A stretch of DNA of 64,000 bases from assembly GCA_951799445.1 (NCBI GenBank), contig OX637289.1:1302001-1366000 (forward strand), written 5' to 3'. Positions within the stretch are counted from its first letter, which is position 1. Each line of letters begins with the position of its first letter. A program made the translations under genes and the position numbers. The notes below the pieces were generated by a model. That model saw only the letters and a program-made list of their open reading frames with translations. It made no database searches and had not been told where the DNA came from. This document shows, piece by piece, positions 22,629-33,106 of this stretch. The stretch comes from Pseudisothecium myosuroides. Its lineage: Eukaryota; Streptophyta; Bryopsida; Hypnales; Lembophyllaceae.

Positions 22629-24167
22629 CCCCTTAAGACCTATTGTTTTCTTGGGGGACAAGATGGACTTTAGGTAGGCTCCTCAATCTAATCTCAATTA
22701 TTTTTCATAGTTTTTTAAAATTTGTAGAGTATATGTACTAGGTTTGCAAGAGCTTTGTGCACAAATAATTCTTGGCACAATTGATCACACGGTCAAGAAA
22801 TTACAATGGTTTTTTTCAAAATGCAACTTTAGGGGCAGGCCTCCAAGGCAATTTATTAGGCTAGGGCAACATGGCGCTAAGGTAGGAGTTCCATAAATTG
22901 CCCAATAAAAATCTGAAACTAATTTTGGGGGAGTTGAAACTTCTTGAAATATTTTTTAGTAAATTTTCCTTGAAAGACCAGTGGAATTGGCATCTACCCA
23001 AATCATTTCATATTTTTTTGGAGCTTGGTGGAATTAGTTATGAAATTTTAAAGTTGAAATGGTATAGGGCTCTAAAATTGCCCACCTCCTCAAATGTACA
23101 TTGTTTAGACATTGCTGAAGTCTATGAAAAACAACATGTACAAATAATATACATTTTGAGGAAGTGGGCAATTTTAGAGCCAGGACTGCTGGTCATGTCA
23201 GACAATGCAGGCCCCTGTATACGGCAATTGAAAATCTAAGCAGCAGCCAATTTCCATTCACGCCATGCTTGCATCACAACAGCTTTCTAATTCCTATTGA
23301 ATTTAGAGGTTTTGTTTCTCTTCAAAATTTTCTTTTTGGATTTTTCACAATAGTGAATCTTGCAGTAATTGAGATTCTTGTTTTAATAACATATGAGATG
23401 ATAAAGTTGTTTTCAAAATATAGTGTATTGTGAATTTTATACTCATCCACATCTCAGTCAATAGCCTCTAAAATGCCCAGGGGGCCATATTTTTGATGAC
23501 AACAAAACTTTCAAGTTAAATAAATCCTTACCAAATTACTATATTTAGTAGAATTTTTTTGGACAATTTTTTTTAAAGGCTAGTTTTAGCATCAAAATCT
23601 AATTTTGAAAATGAATGTTTATGATTTTTGTATTCAAGATTTTGTGCAAGGGTGTCCATTGCAAAATGAATGCTTATGATTTTTCTATTCAAAATTTAGT
23701 GATGAGTGTTCTTGGAAATGAGCTGTATTCAAAAAAATTAGTTTTTCAAAAAAAATCACATTAGAATTTCATTTCAAAATATTATAAAGTAGATTTTGAG
23801 AAATGAGAAGCAACAAATTGATTAAGGCTATAATGCATTTTATGACTTTTAACCTCACATTTCTATAGTGACCTCAATTTTAAATTTGACATGTAAAAAA
23901 AAGATTAATAAACTTGAATTTACTTTCAAAATTTTAGCATCCTCACTATCAAACATGATGTTAATCACTTAATTCTTTGATCCATAAGTGATATTGCTAT
24001 GTTCCTTCTCACATATGATTTCTAATATGTCTAGTTTGAATTTTTACGGTTATAATTTTTTTAAATTGATGAAACTTATCAAAATGTTTGCTTCTTGTTC
24101 AATTTCTAAAAAACAAATTCTTAGAAGCTCAAAAAAGGCCTTGGATATTATGAATAGGGATTAATTA
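22629..24167. mobile_element. Older TTAA-type element shared by modules A and D
   Basis: The left end is TTAACCCCTTAAGACC and the right end AATAGGGATTAA. In D the counterpart (about 54.51-55.75 kb, inverted) has ends TTAATCCCTAAATACCC and CCCTAGGGATTAA. Presence in both modules puts this insertion before the A/D duplication. The 113-residue frame at 22.9-23.24 kb is not maintained in D, so I leave it out. Confidence 0.5.
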
Positions 24168-24546
24168 TGAAAATTGGTAAAAATATTGACATTTGCATGG
24201 TGTAGTGCACTAGTTTTTATTTTGCAATACACTACTTTTAGTTGATTTTCAAGACTCCCAAACTTTCAAGATGTCATCTATTAAATTGTGATCTTACAAT
24301 GTTGCAAAAATATAAATTTTTTAGATAGAAGATCACATCATTTATTTGAAAAAATTAAAAATGTTAAAAAAACTAAAATTTCAATACTTGAAAATTTAAA
24401 ATCAAGAATATTGGAAAATACTAGTGCATTGTCACATTCCCCCTAATGCACTGAAAAATTCAAAAAATCCAAAAAAAGAAGGTTGAAGTGAATTGATTTT
24501 CTTAGCCATAAAAAATTTCAAATAGGCAAGCATGTTAAACTAAATT

Positions 24547-24963
24547 CACTACACAAAATAGTGAAATTATACTTATTTCTCGACATTTGATACTATATCA
24601 ATATTTATTATTCTTGTACAAAAATGCACCACTTTTAAACTAGATATTATTGTAATTGGGACTAGTGAACCTTTATGAGTCCATGTGTACAAATGGAAAT
24701 ATTTGTGGAAGTATTGTTGGCTTTGATGACTTATAAAGTAACTTTCTTACAATAAGGCAACCTAATTGTTAAGGAGTTGTTTACACTCAAAAACTTTGGA
24801 TTAATTGGAGCCCCCCAAAATGGAATGATATAATTGGAAGATAGCTATGGACCTAAAGCAAACATCCAATCAAAACACTCCATTTCTTTGGGCTCCAACG
24901 TACCCAAAGTTTTTGGGTGTAAATAGGCCCTAAAGCAACCTAATTTCACTATTTTGTGTAGAT
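24547..24963. mobile_element. Insertion in A with ends CTACACAAAATAGTGAAAT
   Basis: The left end CACTACACAAAATAGTGAAA is inverted at the right as TTTCACTATTTTGTGTAG. Module D at about 54.1 kb lacks it. It is interrupted by a TAA-flanked Tourist-like MITE. The left end resembles CACTA termini, the right end only partly. There is no ORF. Confidence 0.55.
24773..24930. mobile_element. Tourist-like (PIF/Harbinger-type) MITE
   Basis: 158 bp. The start GGAGTTGTTTACACTCAAAA is inverted at the end as TTTTGGGTGTAAATAGGCCC. TAA flanks both sides (24770-24772 and 24931-24933). TWA duplications and GG-starting ends fit PIF/Harbinger MITEs. Confidence 0.65.
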
Positions 24964-24999
24964 ATTTTCTTCTTCTTTTTGGATTAAAAAAATTATTTA

Positions 25000-26190
25000 T
25001 TAATTTTTTTCACTTAATTGATTATTGTTTTCAATTAAATGTTATTTTGATGGTTTAAACTTTTGAATGTCGTTTTGAGTGAAAGTCTTACTTAGGTGGG
25101 CTTGGTAATAAAATTCTAAATATAGAATTGACAAAGGGCCTAGAACTGAAATATTATTAATTGAGAGGTTTCAATGTTTCATGCCCTTAAAATTTTTCGT
25201 TTTGACAAACTAAAATTTCAATCGTTTCTTTGATTCTTTGTGTATAGATAACTTTAAATGCTGGTCTTTTGAATTCTATAAGTATTAAATACTATTAAGC
25301 AAATTTAAAAAATGGTTTAAAAATCAAAATTTCATCAATGTAGACATGATTCACATTAAATGCTCAAGAATGCACAAACTTCTTGTTTTTGAACTAATAG
25401 AACTTAGCTTAAGTACAAGGTTACATCTTATGCCTAACATGAACACATGGTAAAATAATATCTTTACAGTTAATTCTAAAAATTACTGGAAATTGGCCTA
25501 CTGTAGACGTATAGCCTATGTCTTTGTTAATTCTAAAAAAAAATAGAAATATGCCTACCATGGATACATAGTCCAAGTCTTTGTAAATTTTGAAATTGTT
25601 AAGTAATTGGATATATGCCTATTATATAAACACATGTGTAGTTTTAATATGACAAGTATTTAAATTCAAAAAGCCAAAATTTATGAATACAAAAATCCCC
25701 TACGAACAATAGTCAAAGGCATCTAAAATCCTTGGATAGGTTCTAATTTTGTTTTTTGGAGGAAACTTAGTATGAAAGTATAGTACAATATCCTATATTT
25801 GGATTCAGATTTTTTTTGTGTCTACACAACATTGTAGTTGAATGCAATACAAATGACAGTTTTGACTTTTGAGTGCATTTTGATCAAAAAATGGCCTTGG
25901 ATTTTTTAAATAGAAATTTGCAAATTATGTGATTTGGCATTAAAATTCACTTTGGAAAGTACAAAACAAAATAAAATAGAAAACCATTGTCAAGTACTTT
26001 ATCTAGTATTTTGGTGCTCAGGATCAACATGCCTTGTCAAATATTTAATTAAAGTTGGCAATGTAATTCAATAGATGCCTAAAAATAGAAAAAATTATTT
26101 TATTATCACAAAAAAATTTATTCAATAATAATGATAACAATAATAATAATAATAATATAGAAATTATGGCATTTATTTTTAGAAATATAT
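25000..26190. other. AT-rich shared sequence without gene
   Basis: Inverted counterpart of about 52.75-54.05 kb in D. No frame is conserved between the two copies. An AAT trinucleotide run (about eight units) lies near 26.14-26.16 kb. Confidence 0.5.
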
Positions 26191-26299
26191 TTTGCCACCC
26201 TTATCTACCAAATTACTCAAAGATGACCTGGCTACTATGGTAAATCAAGCTATTATAGATTTACCACCTATGACATACACCATTAGAAAAAAAATCAGC

Positions 26300-26613
26300 C
26301 TATCGGAGGGCTGCTCCAAAGTGACAAGCCAAGCTATTAAAATGCTTGGCTTGTCACTCCAGAACTGTCCCGAAGTGAGCTTTCAGCCGATTTGACTGCT
26401 CACCGAAACGGTCAGAAATCGCGATTTTTTTTTTTAATAATTTTATTAAGATTAAAAATAAATTCTTTTTTTTTTTACTCGTAAATTTTGGTTCCTGCGC
26501 CACTGTCGTTGCAGTTTTTGCTGCGCGAAAATAGGGGAAAAACTAATTTTTTGCAAAAATAAATAAATTTCAGGGTCCTCCGGAGGGCTGTGGAGTAGCC
26601 CTCCGGAGGCCCT
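26300..26613. mobile_element. Possible MITE with CGGAGGGCT ends and GC hairpins
   Basis: CGGAGGGCTGCTCC near 26.30 kb is inverted as GGAGTAGCCCTCCG near 26.60 kb. Inside are a perfect 15-bp stem AGTGACAAGCCAAGC / GCTTGGCTTGTCACT with a 9-base loop (26320-26358) and, at the right end, CCTCCGGAGGGCT / AGCCCTCCGGAGG with a 7-base loop. The GC-rich character contrasts with the surrounding AT-rich DNA. Confidence 0.45.
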
Positions 26614-27044
26614 AGATTTTCTCTAATGCCTAGCAAAAGACTCATTACAGTCTTGTATCTATCTGTCCCAATTTTTTTTCAATGAATGAGATTTGGAATC
26701 GATTAGGTTGAATTAAGATAGAAGCACCAATTTCCATTTGTGAATCCATTGTTTGATTGGAGACTCCACTTAAAGTGTTCCCAAAAATAACTTGAAACCA
26801 TGCCGATGCTTAATTGTAGTTAGTACTTCCTAATTTTTTTAGAGCACTATGTTAGAATCTAGGTAGCTTAACTAGAGTGCGGTTTAAGGTGCCCTACAAA
26901 GTTCTACTTTGAAAGTTCACAAAAAATAAATGCCTTATCCAAAAATTATAATTTTTTTTTGAAAATCCATAATTTTCATTTGCCAATGTTGTAAAATTGT
27001 TTGTTCTAGCAAATAGTGCTTCCAACTATGCTGAATTTCTTAAA

Positions 27045-28150
27045 TAGATGGTGATTGGTGCTCGCACCTTAGTGTCCACATGCAATGTTTTAGATGATAT
27101 ATAGTGAATTAGTGATGGACTAATTAGTGACTACAACAGGAACTTCACCTTTTTAGTGTAGACTGTAGAGAAAAATGTATAGAGACGTTGATTGGTGCTC
27201 CCACCTTAGTGTCTACACTCAATGTTTTGGATGATAGTGAATTAGTGCCACCTTTTTAGTCAGGTGTTGCAAGAAAGGGTGTTCAAAAAGCATAGCGTTT
27301 TTCACAAGACTCATTTTTTCTTTCGGGAGGGCTTTAAAATTAGAAATTCAAGTTTTAAAAAATATGAAAAATATGTTTAATGTATATACCTATAAGAAGA
27401 AGGTACCTTAGGAAGGAAAAGCTTAGAAAAATTCTCTAAGTAGGCGAACTAGCAAAACCCTAAATCTCATGAAAATAGGAAAAGTCACTATAATTTCACA
27501 TTTTAATTTGTATAAAATAGGAAAAGCAATTTTAAAAAAAACTAAAAATTGGCCATTTGAAAAGAGTTCATAGTGAAGAGAGTTCACCAAAAAATCAATC
27601 TTAAAACCATCTTCATTGTTCAGAAACTGCGCGCAATGAGAGTGTTGTTTGCACTCATGTGGAGGACACAAAATAATGTATTTTTAGATTTCCTTTGGTA
27701 GGAATATATTTTCCTACTATGCAAATAGACCTTGAAAATTTCAGCTCTAGATCATTAAATTTGGGGACTCCGAACGTAGTAAAAACTGTAAACCTTGCAC
27801 TGTGACATATTAGCAAAAATTATTTTTAAATATAAAATGATTTTTTTTTATTTCTAAAAAATAAGGGATCTGATTACCATCAAGTTAGGCATCTCCAATA
27901 AAAATTTCATGTTCATTGGACTTGTGCATCAAAAGTTATAGAAGAAAACAGAAAAGTCACTCCCATTGTGACGGGAAATAGGACTACCCTTTCTTGCAAT
28001 GACCCTAGTGTAGAGAAAAATGTGTAGAGACGGTAATTGGTGCTCCTACCTTAGCGTCCACATTCAATGTTATGGATGATAGTGAATTAGTGCTGGACTA
28101 ATTAGTGACTGCAATAGAAACTTCCACCTTTTTAGTGTAGAGAAAATGTA
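27045..28150 (+). repeat. Three tandem ~120-base units, one split by an insertion
   Basis: Units share ATTGGTGCTC, CACCTTAGTGTC, TGGATGATAGTGAATTAGTG and CCACCTTTTTAGTGTAGAG. The middle unit is interrupted by the 4-bp-TSD element at 27261. Inverted relatives (CTAATTAGTCCATCACTAT, ACACTAAAAAGGTAGAAG) are at 52.17-52.52 kb in D, where they form two units. Confidence 0.7.
27261..28005 (+). mobile_element. 4-bp-TSD element, copy 4
   Basis: Starts CAGGTGTTGCAAGAAAGG and ends CCCTTTCTTGCAATGACCC. It is flanked by TAGT on both sides (27257-27260 and 28006-28009). The neighbouring repeat units read TTTTTAGTGTAG without the insert, giving an in-window empty site. Confidence 0.8.
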
Positions 28151-28390
28151 TTGAGATTTGAAAAACATGTTCAGAACTTCCACTTCTTGTTGGCTTTGGG
28201 TAGTGTAGAAAATGTTCAGAAGTTCTAATTCTTGTTGGCTTTGGGTAGTGTAGAGAATCCTTTAGGTCACTTGGGGACAGTACACTTCAAAAATTCATTA
28301 CAAATTCAAACTAACTTCAATCTCTTTCTATAATTCTCAAATTTGGCTTGATATGGAATTTTTTTACATATTTTTCAAAAATGCCAACAC

Positions 28391-28702
28391 TATGGCCAAT
28401 TTCATTAAAATGGCGGTATTCCGTTAATTTGGCTCTTTTAGCAGTTCAGACCGCCCAGTCTAAACTTTTTTTTTGTGTACCAAAATCTATACTAGTATTA
28501 GATTTTTGAAGTCTACAACTGTCCTAGATATTTAAAATCTATATCTATCCTAGATTTTTCATACTTTGCAGTTTGATATCTATGTCAATCCTAGATTTCT
28601 GAAATCTAAAAATGACCTAGATGTTAGCAATGTACACTTTTCCTAGATGTCACGGTGTGAAATTGGCACATGGAATACCGCCATTTTAATGAAATTCGCC
28701 AT
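28391..28702. mobile_element. TATGG-family MITE
   Basis: Starts TATGGCCAATTTCATTAAAA and ends with the inverse TTTTAATGAAATTCGCCAT. It has long matching subterminal repeats (AATGGCGGTATTCC / GGAATACCGCCATT). The interior contains repeated AATCTATACT / TCCTAGATTT phrases. No ORF. Confidence 0.7.
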
Positions 28703-29141
28703 CACTGCAAAAGAGTCATTCTACCTGTCAGACTTGTTCACCTTAGTATCTACTATAAATTTGGAAATAAAACAAGCCATTTCAATCTACTAAATTCTGA
28801 GAAGTCACATTATAAATAATAAAGTCATTTTAAACTACATATTCTCCAATTAAAAATAGTGAGATCACTTAGAGTATAAAATACTACATACTGGCAGTTA
28901 TTCCTTCTAAGTATTTATGTCAAGCTGTCAACCAAGCCCTTAAATACTAAATAGGAAGTGTGCACAATGAGAACTTTACTAGACTTGAACCGATAACCAA
29001 GAAAATAATATGGAATTGAGGTGATGATGCTCACACCCGGAATTTCTTTCTCTTCGGAAGCATGATGGATACTGCCGACTTTCTAAAAAGCTATGCATCC
29101 TGTAGTTCTGTGCCCATGACAAACATGATTATAACTATTCT

Positions 29142-29694
29142 ACGAATGGCGACGGGTGGGAACATAATCCCAAGAACGTGGTGCAGCTTCACATTCTCAT
29201 GCAACAATTCGGTAGTCACCCCAGCAACATTTGAAACTTTTGAGCCTGGAATCACACTTGGCGTTTCCACTGCAGCAGGGCAAGCGGAATTCTGAATCTT
29301 CTTAACCAGAGTACCCACTGGAGTCCCCACAGGCGTGCCCACAAGTGTTTCAGTTCCAAGTGCTTGCAAAACACTGGAGAGGTGCGAAGACAACTTGACA
29401 CAACGGGAAAGGGATTGGGCTGCCGCGGAGACCGGTGGCCACATTCACCCCAAGCACAGCGTGTGCCTTCACCAACCGACATCTCGGGAGGGTAGTGTCA
29501 ACGCTCCGCGATCGGAAGCGTGTCGGAACTTCGACCAGCGGCCGCTGAAATTCATCGCTGGAGAAAGGCCCAACGGAAAGCTCGGAAGAAGACCCGGCAT
29601 CGACATTCATAGGCTGTGGAGCTGCGGTGTTGGGTAGATGATTCATTTGAACTTTGGGCTGCAGGCGGCCATCGAGCTTCCTGGAGGGCTTCAT
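29142..29694 (-). pseudogene. Gene 2 relic in partial module E
   Basis: From the ATG at 29694 the frame reads a diverged gene 2: MKPSRKLDGR..., then PFSSDEFQRPLVEVP, VDTTLPR and VKAHAVLGVNVATG, after which it shifts and stops at 29350. The downstream family segments (VGTPVGTPVGTLV, PSVIPGSKVSNVAG, NVKLHHVLG) continue in another frame, and a lost T before the final VPTRRR segment shifts it again. Flanking sequence such as GCCGACTTTCTAAA and ACCGATAACCAAGAAA matches that next to gene 2 in B (30.42-30.56 kb). It is the most diverged copy, yet conservative changes (SFSSAEL to PFSSDEF) suggest it was once selected as protein. Confidence 0.7.
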
Positions 29695-30592
29695 ATTTCT
29701 CTTTCTTTGCTTGGACGGATCGGATTCGTCCGCTCAACTCGTTGCTGTGCTGATGCGATTGTTGCAAAGTTTCGCGTCACCGAGTCTAGCTACTTTCCGG
29801 TGAGATGGATGCAAGTCAACTTCAACGAACTGCTGGAGGAGAGTACCTGTGCACGTCAACTAGGCTCATCAAATTGATCCTCTCTATAGTTTGGAATGGA
29901 GACATTAATTACGATATACATGAATTAAATTTTGACTTGTTCGTTTAATGAAATGGGAAGGTTTCAAGGAATTCGTTTGACAATTTAATTTCTAGAAGCC
30001 TGTCTAGAATCTCAAGATGAATGAAGAGTTTTTGGATCACATATACTGTAGACCTGTCAGGCTTTCAATTACTCTCCCATTTCTCCCACTTGTCTTTATA
30101 AAGAAAAATAATTAAATTTTTTCAACAATGCCGACAGGGCAAATCAATCAATCATACTGCCTATCATAGGCTTGTTTAGTTGATTACCTTAAGTGCTTTA
30201 ATTTTGGTACGGACACAATCCATTTCAATCTATTAAATTCTATGAACTTGACTCTAAAAAAATAAAGTCATTTTACACTGCATATTCTTGAATTTGAGAT
30301 AGACTTAAGATCACTTAATATTTCAAAAACTACATACTGGTAGATATTCCTTCTAAATATTTAAGCCAAGCTATCAAGCAAGCCCTGAAATGGGGAGTGT
30401 TCGCGATGAAAACTTCACTAGACCTGAACCGATAACCAAGAAATATGGAACTTTAGACGATGATGCTCACACCAAGATTTTCCTTTCTCTTCAATTCGGA
30501 TGGAAGCACGATAAATACTGCCGACTTTCTAAATGCTATGCATCCGGCCTGTAGAAAGTTCTGTGCCGATGACAAACATGATTGAAACTACT

Positions 30593-30859
30593 CTACGAAC
30601 GGCGACGGGTGGGAACATAAATCCCAAGAACGGGGTGCAGCTTCACATTCTCTTGCAACAATGAAGTATTTGCCCCAGCAACAATTGAAACTTCTGAGTC
30701 TGGAATCACACTTGGCTTGGAGAAAGACTCCTCCAAAGGCTCGGCCAATGAACGAGCCTCCATGGGCTCCGGAGCTGCGGTCTTGGACTGCCGGGTGGGA
30801 TTCATGTTTCTGCTTCTCCGCTTGGGACTCGCTGCACTTGCTCCAGTGTTTCGCTTCAT
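30593..30859 (-). CDS. Gene 2, short form (88 residues), arm B
   Basis: Same protein as the arm C copy: a basic start (MKRNTG..., KRRSR), the PEPMEARSLAEPLEESFS segment, then directly KPSVIPDSEV and the single motif VKLHPVLGIYVPTRRR before the stop. Compared with the long forms in A and D, 112 codons are missing in frame, which removes the first VLG motif and the VGTP run. The first ATG exists only in B and C; the ATG at codon 19 is the start inferred for A and D. The protein is unrecognised, and whether it is expressed cannot be judged. Confidence 0.5.
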   Translation of the reverse strand: MKRNTGASAASPKRRSRNMNPTRQSKTAAPEPMEARSLAEPLEESFSKPSVIPDSEVSIVAGANTSLLQENVKLHPVLGIYVPTRRRS

Positions 30860-30885
30860 TTTGTGGAAGGGAGATGGCGGCTCTC

Positions 30886-30895
30886 AATATATATA
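30886..30895 (-). promoter_or_regulatory. TATA box of gene 2, arm B
   Basis: On the minus strand TATATATATT, 27 bases before the first ATG and about 80 before the second. It mirrors the element in C. With the usual TATA-to-start distance, transcription would begin at or just before the first ATG, so the second ATG may be the one used. Confidence 0.6.
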
Positions 30896-32364
30896 TTTAA
30901 TTGATGACCAAGATGACTGATGTTTGTTGGTGGAACTGCTCCCACCTTACTTAGTTCGATCCCGATGAGATGAATTCCAGTCGATTTCGACGAACTGCAA
31001 GAGGATCGAGAGTAACTGTACATGTCAATGATTGAATGCAGTGGAATGGGAACATTTCATGAACTACGTTTAGCCATAGTCGTTAAATTAAATGAGAAGG
31101 GTTAGGGTTTCTAGGAATTTTTTGGCATATTTTTAGGCTCAGGTTTGGAATCTCAAGATCTGCATCTCACTAGATCTAGGTATTTAGAGCTTCGATTCAA
31201 TCATGCAGTTCAATATATGTCCCGCCCTGTTTAATATAGTTGCGTTCTACTGCATTAATTAGCTGTAGGTTGAATATAATATGCTACGGTTAGTGATATA
31301 CAAACACAAGTTTCAATCAATGCGTTCATTTGCGAGCATATATCACATTGAATTGGATACTTAGTCCTCTCTAGCTAGACGATTTGAAAAATTGTGACGA
31401 TTCTCTCTTGTGAATGTGTCTAACTGGCAATTACTTAATTTTAATAAATTCATGACGGGAGAAACACCGCACGCTCACTTGCATGTTGCAAACAAGACGA
31501 AGACGAGTTTGATTAGCACACTTACCACGAAGGAAACAATGATGGGGGGCCTTCTCCGACCGAATAGTTCTCCGAGAAGCAAAGTACCTGAAGACCTCAA
31601 AGCCTTGGCCTCAAAGCAAAAAACTTAAAGTCAAGATTGAAATGATTGTGTATCTCTACAGGGCCAAGGGCCAGTCTTTATAGTCCGATCCATTAGCCTC
31701 GGTTGTGGAATTTCAGCGCTGGCTTGATTGAAAGACTCGGTAGTTACTCATTTTACCCACTCCCCGAGACGATCATAATTATCTATTCAAATAATCACAT
31801 TGAAACTCTAGAATTCTACAGACTGAGGAATTCCAGATTAATTCCAGCAGATAAATTGGTTTACATGACGCCTCGGCGGTTGGATCTCGAAGCCGCTCGA
31901 AGCCATTGTCGATTGCCATAGTCTCGTATTGGAGACCAATCTCGGCAGCCGGTTTTGGGTGAAGAACAATGGATGGTCTCGGGAGTTGGGAAGGCAAATA
32001 AAAAGGGGTTCCAACCAGAGATTGAAACATTTTTCTGCAACTTCGGCTTTGAAGGCGCTGCACCAGCCCAACTGCTCTAAATCGCTTCCAGGGCCGTAGC
32101 AACAGGTACTCAATTCGACCTTGGGTTCATTTTCTTGCTTAAGTTTACTAGATCATTTGTGGTGTAGCTGGTGATGCTGGAAATCAATTACATTTTGTCA
32201 ATCAGAGTCATTGACAGCGCGCCCTAGGAGACCTTAATTCCAAAGAGACCTTACCTCCAAGTTCAGTACTTGCCATGTTTGATCGAATTGATTGTTCATG
32301 TTGCAGCTAGCGCTTGTTGATTGCATCGACTAGGGCCACTGTCGACGTCCCGCCAGGTCCCTCC
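30896..32364. other. Divergent intergenic region, arm B
   Basis: Equivalent of 49.57-51.04 kb. It contains the conserved open-frame-rich block (about 31.78-32.16 kb), judged non-coding because single-base indels separate the modules. It also holds the only mismatch cluster between the arms (31771-31780 reads GATCATAATT; the other three modules have GGGCAAACTT). A splice-like AACAG-GTACTC and TGTTGCAG pair spans about 200 bases before gene 1. Confidence 0.45.
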
Positions 32365-32754
32365 ATGGAGAACCCAAATGAGAGCAACCTGAGTCGGGCT
32401 GAGTTCATGGACAAGTATCGCGACATCATTGACAAATCTGCGAAGTATATGCAGCTGCAGCGGGAACGCGTCGCCAAAGCCAAACAAGATGCAGCACTTG
32501 CTCAGCAGTATCTAATTAACAGTAAGGAGAATTATGAGAATGAGCGAGCGATGAAGTATCGTCCATTGACCACGGAGCAACACCGATTGAACAAGGCGGC
32601 CCGGAGGGCATCCCGTCGTGCCAAGAACGCGATGGCTGCGACTTCGAACTCGGCTGGCTCCAGCTCGCGAACTGTTTTCGAGGACGTGACCGATCTCCAG
32701 TTGGTTCAGGAGACTCAGACCGACGTACGGGAATTCTTGCAATCGATTAGTTAG
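32365..32754 (+). CDS. Gene 1: unknown 129-residue charged protein, arm B
   Basis: Starts at ATG in a good context (CTCCATGGAG). A stop lies in frame a short way upstream, so the frame is bounded. The N-terminus is acidic (MENPNESNLS), a long charged helix rich in K, R, E, Q and A follows at about residues 11-60, then RPLTTEQHRLNK and a strongly basic patch (KAARRASRRAK, about 77-87). A serine-rich linker (about 92-102) and a conserved acidic end VFEDV...REFLQSIS close the protein. There is no signal peptide or membrane segment; the basic patch suggests nucleic-acid or nuclear targeting, as inference only. I do not recognise the family. It is identical in C and nearly identical in D. Confidence 0.6.
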   Translation: MENPNESNLSRAEFMDKYRDIIDKSAKYMQLQRERVAKAKQDAALAQQYLINSKENYENERAMKYRPLTTEQHRLNKAARRASRRAKNAMAATSNSAGSSSRTVFEDVTDLQLVQETQTDVREFLQSIS

Positions 32755-33100
32755 TCCATCTGTGAGTGACAGAGTGTTAATCTACGTTGCAAAGGCTTTC
32801 AGTCACGTAGCTAGCATGGTCAACTTCATTTACTTTGACGACATTCTGGAACCGAAACTTGTGACATGCATGTACCTTCAGGGTTAAAACTAGGATCGGA
32901 CACGTACGATGGATTTAAGTTCCTCCTAGGCGAGCGTCCTGAAACTTGGAACGAGCCAAACAATTGGAATACATATCACCAATTTAATGGAATTGAGGTT
33001 TAGTGATCAATCGATCTGTTTTAGTTTGAATTGGGACTTCGGGCTACATATATTTAGTACGTGTCGCCAAGTCGTGACTTGGGCTGTTGGCCGGAATTGA

Positions 33101-33106
33101 AATAAA
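33101..33106 (+). promoter_or_regulatory. Possible poly(A) signal of gene 1, arm B
   Basis: AATAAA about 350 bases beyond the stop, preserved at the equivalent place in all four modules. Confidence 0.4.

Larger units (their letters stand above)
9300..28150 (+). repeat. Module A: outer left copy of the duplicated unit
   Basis: From about 9.33 kb this stretch is collinear with the right part of the spacer and arm C (41.5-51.3 kb), and from about 12.0 to 28.15 kb it is the inverted counterpart of module D. Differences are dominated by element insertions: extra DNA at 12.31-13.49, 13.91-14.69, 14.88-15.77 and 20.77-22.36 kb, and the absence of the 3.6 kb block that C has at 44.3-47.88 kb. It is more diverged from B/C than those are from each other. 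It carries a broken gene 1 and a full-length gene 2. Confidence 0.8.

Noticed and set aside
22898..23239. 113-codon frame inside the older TTAA element
   Set aside because: Not maintained in the D copy and resembles no transposase; random openness in AT-rich repeat DNA is more likely.
31779..32113. Overlapping open frames of 76-107 codons in the divergent intergenic block (also at 17.1, 49.8 and 60.9 kb)
   Set aside because: Several frames are open on both strands, most lack an ATG, and 1-base indels between modules (CTCGAAGCC versus CTCGAGCC) break each frame. This looks like conserved regulatory or leader DNA, not protein.
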